From NCBI GenBank assembly GCA_964448045.1, contig CAYUVF010000006.1:1-64000 (forward strand): 64,000 nucleotides of DNA. Reading direction: 5' to 3'. Shown in pieces: positions 36,901 through 44,961 of this stretch; within the stretch, counting starts at the first letter, position 1; each line of letters opens with the position of its first letter. The stretch is from CAYUVF01 sp964448045 (GTDB lineage: Bacteria > Bacteroidota > Rhodothermia > Rhodothermales > Salinibacteraceae). The notes under the pieces are model-generated. The model did not search any database, had not been told where the DNA came from, and was given only the letters and a program-made list of their open reading frames with translations. Both the position numbers and the translations under genes were made by a program.

Positions 36901-37141
36901 GGCGCTCGTACCAGCGCTCAGCCATGCGAGCGGCGTCGCGCACGGCCTCTTCCTCTTCGGGGTAGTAGTAAATCTGGAAGTGCTCGGTCTCCAGCACGCG
37001 AAAGTCAAATTCGTCGTACTGGACCTTGTTCTGGCCGAAGTACTGCGCCTCGGTCGGGACCGCACTCATCATGCCCATCCCGAGTGCAAGCAGGACGACG
37101 ATAAGCCAACGATACCCGTTCATGATGGTCTCTGCTGTCAT
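33986..37141 (-). CDS. Large exported fusion: gluzincin-like peptidase, Tol-type beta-propeller and outer-membrane barrel
   Basis: This protein is about 1,050 aa. A signal peptide (from MNGYRWLIVVLLALG, cut near TEAQ) is followed by a peptidase-like domain with HELVHSFQYD and a downstream WLVEGMAEYLSLG, which supply the His-Glu-x-x-His and the distal glutamate of a gluzincin. Then come WD40-like/PD40 propeller repeats with APALSPDGRYVAFLS, NPAWSPDGHRLAFSG, QPTWSPDGETLAFT and QFSPDGRSLYFIS. The last 350 residues form a BamA/surface-antigen-like beta-barrel ending GEWGLRFTPGW. The ATG at 37141 was used; 37123 is equally good. The peptidase probably faces the periplasm, attached to the barrel. 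Substrate unknown. Confidence 0.8.
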   Translation of the reverse strand: MTAETIMNGYRWLIVVLLALGMGMMSAVPTEAQYFGQNKVQYDEFDFRVLETEHFQIYYYPEEEEAVRDAARMAERWYERHTQTFVHRFGEKKPIIFYANDADFQQTNVIQGAIGAGTGGVTESIRERVTMPLTGSYGELDHVLGHELVHSFQYDLALNHADSLRIRLQRLPLWLVEGMAEYLSLGRKHPHTAMWMRDAALRDDLPTIKDLRNPQAYFPYRYGQAYTAYIGGKYGDVAVTNLFKRAGQVGVDSAMVGLFGITADSLSKEWAASIRDQYLPATQGRTPPDSAGTRVLASDIDAGRINIAPALSPDGRYVAFLSERNVFDINLFVADAQTGEVIEQLGSISNNPHFDQLRFISSAGAWDPAGQRLAFISFRDGDNRLSIWNVESGEIEQNFAVEGVTAMKNPAWSPDGHRLAFSGMDGGISDLYVLDLESREVRQLTDDRYGDLQPTWSPDGETLAFTTDRAGTDLRTLKTTTDMQLGLIDVESGDLDVREVFSGAHHHNPQFSPDGRSLYFISDQDGFKDIYRLSLAEGRIYRVTELQTGVSGITALSPAMSVAAQSGDLMFSVYHNDRYTGFALSADEAQGTPMDSAGQAAAEPSRADSIAQAAILPPAGAVDEGIVASYLDDPVSGLPDASQQYATREYDSKLTLESIAPPSVGVSTGGFLGTSVSGGVGLRFGDMLGNQSLSVVLQAQGQLRDIGGQVSYLNQKNRFNWGGSAGHIPIIFNGGIAVGPGREGAPATLNQVIQRLFIDQVTVGGSYPLNTRRRFEVNAGAVRYGFGTQIESFLFDPVSGATLPAQDDLSPDELGFPDPDPLYLAQASGAYVVDYSRSGLTSPVGGARYRFQLTGRAGTESFVTGLADARHYFYLRPFTFALHGLHIGNYGVEVQGGGLTSNLFAQEFLGFPYSQGFVRGYNINNFDPSECSPSGESTCPELDRLIGSRIAKASVEFRVPLLGPDRISLIPFQYLPTEVSLFADGGVAWTGDDAPTLEFSTDSQERVPVVSTGIAARFNVLGALILETYWAYPFQRKNSSGEWGLRFTPGW

Positions 37142-37332
37142 CTTCGAGCGCATCGGTTGGTGTGGAATCAACGGAAGGAGATACGGGGCGTTCGGCATGG
37201 CACTCCCCAAAGCGTTACGGTATCGGAACGAGCATCGCCCTCCTTAACCGGACGGCTAAGGACGGTTGATCTCGCACTGCGTACTCGGTTTTTTGTGATC
37301 TCGCATCGGTTAAAAACAGTTGCTCTCTGCTT

Positions 37333-37788
37333 ATGCGCCTACTGACGGCCGACGACGCCCGCTCCTATGTGACGGATCTCATCCATTTCGATACGCAGCG
37401 CGCCGACCGGGGGGTCGACCTCACCGTGGAATCGGTCTACGAACTCACCGGTCCGGGCCAGCTCGACTTTGGTGGAAGCGAGTTTGAGCTCGCCCCCCGC
37501 ACCAAGCTCGACCCCCAGCGCGCCCATCCCGATGACGACTACGGTTGGTGGACGCTGGATCCCGGTACGTACCTCGTGCGCTACAATGAAACGCCGGACC
37601 TCGACCGCGGCTCCATCGGACAGGTGATGCCGCTCCCGCGATTGCTGCGGACCGGCCTGCACCACGGCTCGTTTGTCGTCGACGCCTCTGCCGATGTCCT
37701 GGAAACCGCGCTCTTCGTCGGCCCGACGGGCGGGCGACTGAAAGAAAACTGCCGGATCTCGCGTCTGCTCATCATGGCGCCCTCCTGA
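37333..37788 (+). CDS. dCTP deaminase/dUTPase-like protein
   Basis: This 151-aa protein has the jelly-roll beta pattern of the dCTP deaminase/dUTPase superfamily. WWTLDPGTYLVRYNETPDL and SIGQVMPLPRLLRTGLHHGSFVVD, quoted in parts, correspond to the nucleotide-binding edge strands. The canonical catalytic motifs are only partly recognisable, so enzymatic activity is uncertain and a non-catalytic relative is possible. It is divergent from the peptidase-barrel gene and precedes a phosphoribosyltransferase gene by about 120 bp. Confidence 0.55.
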   Translation: MRLLTADDARSYVTDLIHFDTQRADRGVDLTVESVYELTGPGQLDFGGSEFELAPRTKLDPQRAHPDDDYGWWTLDPGTYLVRYNETPDLDRGSIGQVMPLPRLLRTGLHHGSFVVDASADVLETALFVGPTGGRLKENCRISRLLIMAPS

Positions 37789-37909
37789 GGCCGGGCAGTG
37801 AACATCCCAGAGTGAACATCCGAGCGGGTCGGCGGTCGAATGATCCGTGATCGGCACGGCCCAAACTGTTACACAGGTGCTCCAACGCACAGGAGCGGAG
37901 CGTTATTGC

Positions 37910-38587
37910 ATGCAGCACGCACAATTTACGGACCGGCGAACCGCCGGACGGCAACTGGCCGAAAAGCTTCACGCGTACCGCAACACCGATGCACTCGTCC
38001 TCGCCCTGCCGCGCGGCGGCGTCCCGGTGGGCTTTGAAGTGGCTGCCGCGCTGGACGCCGAACTGGACGTGCTCGTCGTCCGCAAAGTAGGAGCGCCCGA
38101 CCAGCCCGAGTTTGGCATCGGCGCGGTGGCGCCCGGCGCCGTGACCGTGCGGTTCGACCGCGCGATCGAGTCGCTCGGCCTCTCCGATGCTGCCGTCGCC
38201 AGCGCAGCAGCATCGGAACGCGAAACCATGGAGCGGCTGATCCAGCTCTACCGCGGCCACGACGAGCCGCCCGCCGCCCAGGGACGCACCGTAATCCTGG
38301 TGGATGACGGCTTAGCCACTGGCGTCACCGCCGAGGCGGCGGTCCGCGCTGCCCGCGCACTCGACCCGGCTCACCTCGTTCTCGCCGTGCCCGTGTGTGC
38401 GGCTCCTTCCGCAACCGGCGTTGAGGAGCACGTCGATGAGTACATCTGCCTGCATGCGCCCGAGTCATTCGGTGCCGTAGGCGGGTGGTACGAGGAGTTC
38501 ATGCCCCCCTCCGACGAAGCCGTCATCGAGCTGCTGGAAGAGGCGCACGATGCCGTATCAGACGATGACCTGCGCGAGCCGGGATGA
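37910..38587 (+). CDS. Phosphoribosyltransferase domain protein
   Basis: From the ATG at 37910 this is a 225-aa protein. The early segment DALVLALPRGGVPVGFEVA is typical of PRT-family hydrolase-like proteins, and the PRPP-binding loop reads VILVDDGLATGVTAEAA (about residues 128-144). The C-terminus is acidic. Such proteins are often annotated as predicted phosphoribosyltransferases with unknown base. The frame upstream of 37910 is open to 37847 but lacks a domain. Neighbours (a dCTP deaminase-like gene upstream, a metallophosphoesterase downstream) suggest nucleotide metabolism. Confidence 0.85.
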   Translation: MQHAQFTDRRTAGRQLAEKLHAYRNTDALVLALPRGGVPVGFEVAAALDAELDVLVVRKVGAPDQPEFGIGAVAPGAVTVRFDRAIESLGLSDAAVASAAASERETMERLIQLYRGHDEPPAAQGRTVILVDDGLATGVTAEAAVRAARALDPAHLVLAVPVCAAPSATGVEEHVDEYICLHAPESFGAVGGWYEEFMPPSDEAVIELLEEAHDAVSDDDLREPG

Positions 38588-38676
38588 TCTTCAGCCCCGC
38601 TTCACGGGCTGACGGGCGAGCAATCTGGCGCTCTTTTTGCTCGTTAAACGAGCGCTCCGGTCATCCGCCTGCCCCC

Positions 38677-39456
38677 ATGCCGCTCCACGTCCTCCAGCTT
38701 ACCGACACGCATCTGACGGCCGAGGCCAGTGGCAGACTGCTGGGCCTCCCGCCGCACGACACGCTCCGCCGCGTGGTCGCTGCCGCGCAGGTCAAGGTGC
38801 CCGACCTCGTGCTCCACACGGGGGACCTCGCGCAGGAAAGTACGCCCGAAGCGTATACAGCGCTGGGCCGCCTGCTGCGCCCGCTCGATGCGCCCTGCTA
38901 CTGGACTCCCGGCAACCACGACGTCGAAGCCGTCATGGGCGCGGCGCTCACGGGCGCTCCTTTTCGGCCGCACCGGTCGTTTCATGCGGGCGGATGGCGC
39001 TTCCTCTTGCTCAACTCGTCCGTCCCCGGCGAGGTGCACGGGCATCTCGGCCCGCGCACCCTCGACTGGCTCGACGCGCAGCTCGCGGCGCATCCGGATG
39101 CGCCCACATGCCTCGCGCTACACCATGCGCCCCTATCCATCGAAGCCGCCTGGCTTAACCCCATCAACCTGCGCAATTCCGATGCGCTCCGTGCCCGCGT
39201 CGACGCGCATCCGCAGGTAAAGCTCGTGATCTTTGGGCATATCCATCAGGCCCTCAACGCGCGCTGGGACTATGCCACCCTCTACAGCGGCCCCTCCACC
39301 TGCTTCCAGTTTGCGCCGGACACCGACACCTTCGCCCTCGATGATGCGGCGCCGGGCTACCGCATGCTCACGCTTCATCCGGACGGCTCATTCGCTACCG
39401 AGGTCGGCCGCGTCGCCGTCCCATTCACGCCCAATGCCGACGCCACCGGCTATTAA
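38677..39456 (+). CDS. Metallophosphoesterase (CpdA-like cyclic nucleotide phosphodiesterase family)
   Basis: From the ATG at 38677 this is a 259-aa calcineurin-fold phosphoesterase. The metal ligands are in QLTDTHL, HTGDLAQ, PGNHDVE, ALHHAP and the C-terminal FGHIHQALNARW. That order and spacing match class III cyclic nucleotide phosphodiesterases such as CpdA. It probably hydrolyses a phosphodiester or phosphomonoester in the cytoplasm. The link to cyclic AMP is by family only; the DUF3095 cyclase-like protein encoded 2 kb downstream on the same strand makes a cyclic-nucleotide role worth testing. Confidence 0.88.
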   Translation: MPLHVLQLTDTHLTAEASGRLLGLPPHDTLRRVVAAAQVKVPDLVLHTGDLAQESTPEAYTALGRLLRPLDAPCYWTPGNHDVEAVMGAALTGAPFRPHRSFHAGGWRFLLLNSSVPGEVHGHLGPRTLDWLDAQLAAHPDAPTCLALHHAPLSIEAAWLNPINLRNSDALRARVDAHPQVKLVIFGHIHQALNARWDYATLYSGPSTCFQFAPDTDTFALDDAAPGYRMLTLHPDGSFATEVGRVAVPFTPNADATGY

Positions 39457-39470
39457 CCCGCTCTGCTCCT

Positions 39471-40763
39471 ATGCCTTCTCCCCCGGTTGATTTGCACAAG
39501 GCCGCCCCTCGCGCCGAGCGCCTCTTTGAGGTGAACCGCAAGCTCAATACGGTGCGCGACCCCGATGCGCTGCTGCAGTTCATCATCGAAACGGCCGCGG
39601 ATGTGCTGGAGTGCGCCGCTACCTCGGTGCTCCTCTTCGACGAGACCACCGGCCAGCTCCAGTTTGCCGCTGCCACCGGCGCCGATCCCGATGCGCTCGC
39701 ACAGATTCCCGTGCCGCTCGATGACAGTATCGCCGGCACCATCTTCACCGAAAACCGCCCGGTGCGCGTAGACAACACCGCCGAAGACGCCCGCCATTTC
39801 GACACCGTCGGCGAGAAAGTGGCGATGGAAACGCGCACGCTCATCGGCGTCCCGATGCAGCTGGGCGCAACGCCCATCGGCGTGCTGGAGGGCATCAACA
39901 AAACAGAGGGCGTATTCACGGAAGACGACGTGGCCGTGCTTTCGGTCATCGCCTCGCAGGCAGCCGTCGCCATCCGCAACGCGCGCCAGATGCAGGCGCT
40001 GGAGGAGGCCCACGCCAAGCTCAGCGAGCTCGACGCTCTCAAAAGCGACTTCCTCGCACTCGCCTCGCACGAGTTACGCACGCCCCTCACCACGATTCTC
40101 GGCTATGGCGCCATCGTAAAGGAGGAAGCTCCTGAGGACGTAGCGCCGCACGCGGACGCCATCCTCGACGCCGCCGAAGGCATGGAAACCGTCGTCGAGG
40201 CGATGAGCCAGATGGAGATGCTCCGCACCAACAGCGTAGACCTGACGCGGAACGCGTTCCCGCTGATCGACCTGCTTCGTTAGGCTGCTGCCTCGGTAAC
40301 GGATGAAGCCGAGGCCCGCAATCAATCCGTAACCGTCGCGCCCGATGCGCCCGACCTCACGCTCTCGGCGGATCGGGAACGGCTCCGGGCCGCGCTGGAG
40401 CACGTGCTGGACAATGCCTGTCGCTTCACGCCCGCCGATGGCGCCATCACCCTCCGCGCCGCGGCTGTGGATGACCACGTGCGCATCGCCGTGACCGACA
40501 CCGGCATCGGCATCCCCGCCGATCAGCTCGACCGCATCTTCGATGAGTTTTATCAGGTGGAGGACGCGCTCACCCGCTCGGAGGGCGGCCTCGGGCTCGG
40601 CCTGACGCTCGCCCGCAAGCTCATCCAGCTCCACAACGGACGCATCTGGGCCGAGAGCGACGGCACCGATACTGGCACCCGCGTGGTCATCGAGCTGCCG
40701 CGCGCACCGCACGCCTCCCCCCTGCGCACTTCCGCCCAACGCACCGGCGGCCCGGCATCATGA
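39471..40763 (+). pseudogene. GAF-domain sensor histidine kinase interrupted by an in-frame TAG
   Basis: The first part (39471-40283) has a GAF domain (about residues 20-185), a short coiled coil, and the phosphoacceptor block SHELRTPLTTIL (H200). TAG at 40281-40283 (codon 271) follows LIDLLR. The same frame continues without a gap to 40763 and encodes the whole ATPase domain: DNACRFTP (N box), DTGIGIP (G1), and EGGLGLGLTLARKLI (G2). Without the TAG the kinase would be 430 aa and of ordinary length. The stop overlaps the next start (ATGA at 40760-40763). A GTG at 40404 could start the second part, but that would cut into the domain. This is a nonsense mutation, a sequencing error or a readthrough site. 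Confidence 0.85.
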
Positions 40764-41953
40764 CGGATACCTTCTACGCCAAGCTGGAAGCGCAGTCCTC
40801 CTTCCGCGCCGTTACCGATGCGGACGCGTACGTGCCCGCTCCGCCCGACTGGCACGTCGCCATCACGGACGTGCGCAACTCGACCGCAGCCATCGAGGCA
40901 GGCAACTACCGCGCGGTGAACCTCGTGGGCGCCTCGTCCATCATTGCGCTGCTCAACCTGGTCCCGGAGACCGACCTGCCGTTCGCCTTCGGGGGCGACG
41001 GCGCGGCGGTGCTCATCCCGCCCGAGCTGGTGGCTCCGGCCCGCCGGGCGCTGCGAGCCACCCAGCAGATGGCCCGCAGCGAGTTCGACCTCGACCTGCG
41101 CCTCGGTCTCGTGCCTGTCCGCGACGTGCAGGCTGAGGGCTACGCGCTGCAGGTCGCCAAAATCGACGTGTCGCCCCACTACCAGCAGGCCCTCTTTGCC
41201 GGCGGCGGCCTGGCCCACGCTGAGGCGCTCGTCAAGGACGACACCACGGCCCGCTATCGCATCGACGCTGCACCCCCCGATCCCGAAGCCGACTACACCG
41301 GGCTGGAGTGCCGCTGGCAAGACATTCCCAGCCCGCACGGCGAAACAGTCACGCTGCTGGTCACCGCCACCACGGGCGCCGGCGCCACCGACCGCGCGGT
41401 CTACCGCGACACCATCGGCCAGATCGAGCGTATCTTTGGCAGTAGCGAACACTACCGCCCGCTCACCCCCGGCACGCTAAAGCCCTCGTACAGCCCCCGC
41501 CGCCTCATGGCCGAAACGAAAATCCGCACCTCCGGCGACTGGTGGCAACGCCTGCGATACGGCCTGGAGATCTGGGTGCGCAACTTCATCCTGACGTACC
41601 TCGTCGCGAACGAGAAAACCACGGCGAGCGGCGTGCGCTGGGACAAATACATCGAAACGCTCGTGGCGACCTCCGACTTCCGGAAATACGACGACACGCT
41701 CCGAATGGTGATTTCGGGCACGCCCGATCAGCGCGCAACGTTGGAGCAGTACCTATCGGCGCAGCACGAGGCAGGCCAACTGGCGTACGGACTGCACGTC
41801 ACCGACCGGGCGCTCGTCACCTGCGTTGTTTTCGAGCGGATGGGACGGCAGGTGCACTTCGTCGACGGCGCCGATGGCGGCTACGCCGAGGCAGCCCGCG
41901 GCCTCAAGCAGCGCTTGCGCACAAGCACTTCCCCCGCGCAGGAGCCGGCCTGA
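40760..41953 (+). CDS. DUF3095 protein (nucleotide-cyclase-like)
   Basis: This 397-aa protein overlaps the end of the kinase frame by ATGA, so translation is coupled. Residues 33-43 (AITDVRNSTAA) and 76-82 (FGGDGAA) hold aspartates placed as in class III nucleotide cyclases and GGDEF-like palm domains. The DUF3095 family shows this core plus a long C-terminal region (ETKIRTSGDWWQRLRYGLEIW onward). Activity has not been established for the family as far as I know. A cyclase or nucleotide-binding effector controlled by the adjacent kinase is inferred. Confidence 0.8.
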   Translation: MTDTFYAKLEAQSSFRAVTDADAYVPAPPDWHVAITDVRNSTAAIEAGNYRAVNLVGASSIIALLNLVPETDLPFAFGGDGAAVLIPPELVAPARRALRATQQMARSEFDLDLRLGLVPVRDVQAEGYALQVAKIDVSPHYQQALFAGGGLAHAEALVKDDTTARYRIDAAPPDPEADYTGLECRWQDIPSPHGETVTLLVTATTGAGATDRAVYRDTIGQIERIFGSSEHYRPLTPGTLKPSYSPRRLMAETKIRTSGDWWQRLRYGLEIWVRNFILTYLVANEKTTASGVRWDKYIETLVATSDFRKYDDTLRMVISGTPDQRATLEQYLSAQHEAGQLAYGLHVTDRALVTCVVFERMGRQVHFVDGADGGYAEAARGLKQRLRTSTSPAQEPA

Positions 41954-41971
41954 TCGCATCCGGAGCCGGAC

Positions 41972-42787
41972 TCAGCTGTGATAGCCCCAGCGGAGCGAGC
42001 GCAGCGCTTTTTCCTTGATGTGCCGGACGCGCTCGCGGCTCAGATTGAACCGTTCGGCGATCTGATCCAGCGTCATCGAGCTCTCCTGCCCAATGCCAAA
42101 GTAGAGGCGTGTGACCTCGGCCTCGCGCGGCTCCAGCTGCTCCAACGCCTCTTCGATATCCAAGCGCAGCGACTCCTCGATCAGCTCGCGGTCGGGCGTA
42201 TCTTCTTCATCGGAGGGCAAAACATCGAGTAGCGAGCCGTCTTCCTCCTCGCTAAAAGGCGCATCGAGCGACATCGAGTCGTGCGTGTGCTGCACGGCAT
42301 CGAGCACGCGCTCGGGATCGGTCTCCAACTCATCGGCAATCTCCTCGATCGTGGGCGACCGGCCCAGTTGCTGGCGCAGCCGCTCGGTCGACTTGCGGAT
42401 TTTGGACTGCAGTCCCACGTGATTGGTGGGAATGCGCACCGTGCGGCTTTTCTCGGAGAGCGCCTGTAAGATGGCCTGCCGGATCCACCACACCGCATAC
42501 GAGATGAAGCGGAAACCCATCGTCTCATCGAAGCGCCGCGCCGCTTTCATCAGGCCGTAATTGCCCTCGTTGATGAGGTCGGGAAACGAGAGGCCCAACC
42601 CCCGGTAGCGCTTGGCGACAGACACCACGAAGCGCAGGTTCGACCGCGTCAACTCGCGGAGCGCCTCTTCATCGCCCTCACGGGCCCGGCGCGCCAACTC
42701 GACCTCCTCCTCGGCCGAAAGCAGGGGAATCTCGCCAATCTCTCGAAGGTAGCTGCTAAGTGTGCGCTGATCGTCTGACGTGCCCAT
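41972..42787 (-). CDS. RNA polymerase sigma factor, sigma-70 family (RpoD/SigA group)
   Basis: This 271-aa factor has region 1.2 (LSSYLREIGEIPLLSAEEEVELA), region 2 with FPDLINEGNYGLMKAARRFDE and FRFISYAVWWIRQAI, region 3 with RSPTIEEIADEL, and region 4 with the HTH LDQIAERFNLSRERVRHIKEKALRSLR. It lacks the long region 1.1 and non-conserved insert, as Bacteroidota primary sigma factors do. It could be the housekeeping factor or a close paralogue; the window cannot tell. It is convergent with DUF3095, with 18 bp between the stops. Confidence 0.92.
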   Translation of the reverse strand: MGTSDDQRTLSSYLREIGEIPLLSAEEEVELARRAREGDEEALRELTRSNLRFVVSVAKRYRGLGLSFPDLINEGNYGLMKAARRFDETMGFRFISYAVWWIRQAILQALSEKSRTVRIPTNHVGLQSKIRKSTERLRQQLGRSPTIEEIADELETDPERVLDAVQHTHDSMSLDAPFSEEEDGSLLDVLPSDEEDTPDRELIEESLRLDIEEALEQLEPREAEVTRLYFGIGQESSMTLDQIAERFNLSRERVRHIKEKALRSLRWGYHS

Positions 42788-42995
42788 GACTGATTCCGAT
42801 GCGATAAATACTGTCCGGAAAGGCGTCCCGCACCGCCGATATGCTGGAGGGGCAGCCCGCGGTTGCCTTTTATTATCGGATACCTATTCGATTTATTAAG
42901 CGGATTTCCACCGAAAGCGCGGCCGGCCGATGCGCCCCCCGACCCGCTGGCGTTGCGCCCTGCGTACTCACCCCATGTGGACGGTTCGGTTCCGC

Positions 42996-43505
42996 TCATG
43001 TCTCGTCCCCCAAAACGCGGCGGGCGGGTAGCCACGCCCATTCGAGGGTCGTCTCGATCGGCGCGTCGCCGGTCGCATCGGCGACGGTGATCGGCACATC
43101 GATTTTGCCGATGGGGCGCGACCGGATGCGCGCGGCTTCGTCATCGGAGAGCGTGGCGGTCGCGCGCAGCGGCGGATCGGTCCGGCGGCGGAAGTCCACG
43201 TGGAGCGTCCGAATCACTGGCACGCTCGCGTCGGGGACGTTGAGTGCGACCACAAGGCCGGTCGCGGTCTCGGCCACCAGCGCCATGGCCGCAGCGTGCA
43301 ATCCGCCGATGTGATTCTGCACGGCGTTCCGTTGGTCCAGGCGCACGATCACGCGGGTGGGGGTGTACGCCTCAATCTGGAGCCCTGCCGTTTTTACGAA
43401 CGGGATCGTCTCTCCGATAGCCGCGGTGATTGCCTGTGTCCGCTCCTCGGGAGGCCGGTTCGCGTGGGCCTCCAGGATACGCGCAAATGGATTGCCGCCG
43501 GTCAT
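42996..43505 (-). CDS. Hotdog-fold thioesterase-like protein (DUF4442/PaaI-like)
   Basis: From the ATG at 43505 this is a 169-aa protein. A TTG at 43535 is an alternative start. The hotdog fold shows in IEAYTPTRVIVRLDQRNAVQNHIGGLHAAAMALVAETATGL, where the helix HIGGLHAAAMALVAE carries the usual catalytic-region residues (quoted in part). C-terminal strands follow (VIRTLHVDFRRRTDPPL). The family includes acyl-CoA thioesterases; the substrate is unknown. It lies 208 bp upstream of the sigma-factor gene on the same strand. Confidence 0.82.
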   Translation of the reverse strand: MTGGNPFARILEAHANRPPEERTQAITAAIGETIPFVKTAGLQIEAYTPTRVIVRLDQRNAVQNHIGGLHAAAMALVAETATGLVVALNVPDASVPVIRTLHVDFRRRTDPPLRATATLSDDEAARIRSRPIGKIDVPITVADATGDAPIETTLEWAWLPARRVLGDET

Positions 43506-43806
43506 CCCCTCAGCGAAATTGTGAGCATCAATCAAGTGAGGGGAAAGGTAACAGGCGAGCCGCGATCATGCCAGTCCACGCTACAAACACTACAGTTTGG
43601 TTATCTCTGCATCCTGCAGGGCCGTCTCTCCCGTTCGGGATCGCCAGCGCCGAACTCATTTTGAGCTCAGCGCTACCACTTCATCGGATGGACGGCTCGG
43701 TCTATCGCCCGCGGCAATCGGGGCACCGGTTCGCACTTTCGGTTGATCCGCGTCTTCCGCATGCTGCAAACGACTCGCTCCTTGCTTTCGCTGCGCGCCT
43801 CCCTCG
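43506..43806. other. Intergenic region before the LytS-type kinase gene
   Basis: About 300 bp between divergent genes. A short palindrome GAGCTC sits within TTTTGAGCTCAGCG near 43662. No gene or clear promoter was recognised. Confidence 0.4.
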
Positions 43807-44961
43807 ATGTCCACGCTCCGCTCGCGCTCCTTTCCCTCGTTCTGGACGCTCCATCTGGTGGGGTGGACCGCACTTGGGCTGTCGATGTGGGTTGGCGTGC
43901 TCTCGCACGTGGAGCATCCGGGGCGGGCGTTCGTCGACAAAATGATCTTTGCGGCACTGGGTGCCACACTGGCGCTGGTGCTGCGCCCGCTCTACCGGCA
44001 CCTGCACGAACGCGGCACCTCGATTCCACGGATGATCGCCGTCAGTGCCGTCTGCTCATACGCCTTCAGCTTCATCTGGAGCATACTGTACAAGGGCAGC
44101 GTCCACCTGCTCTGGGACTGGGTCGATGGGAAGGCGCTGACGATTCCGCCGTTCCAATGGCTCATCAGCGGGATGCTCTTTTACACGTTCATCCCGCTGG
44201 CGTGGAGCGTGCTGTACATCGGCATCAAGTACTACCTCGACTTGCAGGAGGAGCGCGAGCGCGCCCTTGCGGCCGAGGGGCTGGCCCATCAGGCGCGGCT
44301 GCAGGCCCTCCGCTACCAGCTCAACCCGCACTTCCTGTTCAATACGCTGAATGCCATCTCCACGCTCGTCACCGAGCGGAAGAACGCCGACGCCGAGCGC
44401 ATGATTGCCCGCCTCAGCGACTTCCTTCGGCTGACGATCGACCAGGGCACCGGCGTCGAAGTGCCGCTGGCCGAGGAGATGGACTTCGTGCGGCGCTACC
44501 TCGACATCCAGCAGATCCGCTTCGGCGAGCGGCTAACCGTTGATCTCGATGTGGACCCCGGCACGCTCTCGGCCTGCGTCCCGCCGCTGCTCCTGCAGCC
44601 GCTCATCGAGAACGCCGTCCGCCACGGCATCATGCCCCGCGAAGAGGGCGGCACGCTGACCGTAGAAGCGCGGCGCGTGGGCGACCGGCTCCATCTGCGC
44701 GTGCGCGACGACGGCCCCGGTCCGCCTCCCGACGCCGACGCCGCGGAAAGCCAGGGCATCGGTCTCGCCAACGTGCGCGAGCGGCTGGATGCCCTCTACG
44801 GCACCGACCACACCTTCCGCCTCGACCGCGCCGATGGCGGCGGCTGCATCGTCTCCATCGAGTGCCCGTTCCACACGCGCCCCATCCCGTCCGAAGCGGT
44901 CGCCGCCTCCACCGACGCCGCACCGGCTCCGTCCCGCACCCCGACTCCGACCCCGTCATGA
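43807..44961 (+). CDS. LytS/YehU-type sensor histidine kinase
   Basis: This 384-aa membrane kinase has about four transmembrane helices in the first 140 residues, then a cytoplasmic His_kinase domain. The phosphoacceptor lies in QLNPHFLFNTLNAIS (H175). The ATPase domain has PLIENAVRHGI (N box) and SQGIGLANVRERLDALYG (G box). A proline/threonine/alanine-rich tail ends the protein. Its stop overlaps the start of the response regulator gene (ATGA, 44958-44961). The stimulus is unknown; related systems sense membrane state, pyruvate or peptides. Confidence 0.93.
   Translation: MSTLRSRSFPSFWTLHLVGWTALGLSMWVGVLSHVEHPGRAFVDKMIFAALGATLALVLRPLYRHLHERGTSIPRMIAVSAVCSYAFSFIWSILYKGSVHLLWDWVDGKALTIPPFQWLISGMLFYTFIPLAWSVLYIGIKYYLDLQEERERALAAEGLAHQARLQALRYQLNPHFLFNTLNAISTLVTERKNADAERMIARLSDFLRLTIDQGTGVEVPLAEEMDFVRRYLDIQQIRFGERLTVDLDVDPGTLSACVPPLLLQPLIENAVRHGIMPREEGGTLTVEARRVGDRLHLRVRDDGPGPPPDADAAESQGIGLANVRERLDALYGTDHTFRLDRADGGGCIVSIECPFHTRPIPSEAVAASTDAAPAPSRTPTPTPS

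Noticed and set aside
35417..37345. A 642-codon plus-strand frame opposite the peptidase-barrel gene
   Set aside because: It is antisense to a gene with clear peptidase, propeller and barrel motifs and shows no motif itself.
38584..38650. Hairpins between the phosphoribosyltransferase and phosphoesterase genes as a terminator
   Set aside because: GCTCGTTAAACGAGC is a perfect palindrome, but without a following T-tract and with partly overlapping alternatives the termination call is not secure.
40404..40763. A separate short gene for an ATPase domain starting at GTG 40404
   Set aside because: The frame is continuous with the upstream kinase except for one TAG, and the GTG lies inside the N-box region, so it is better described as the second part of one gene.
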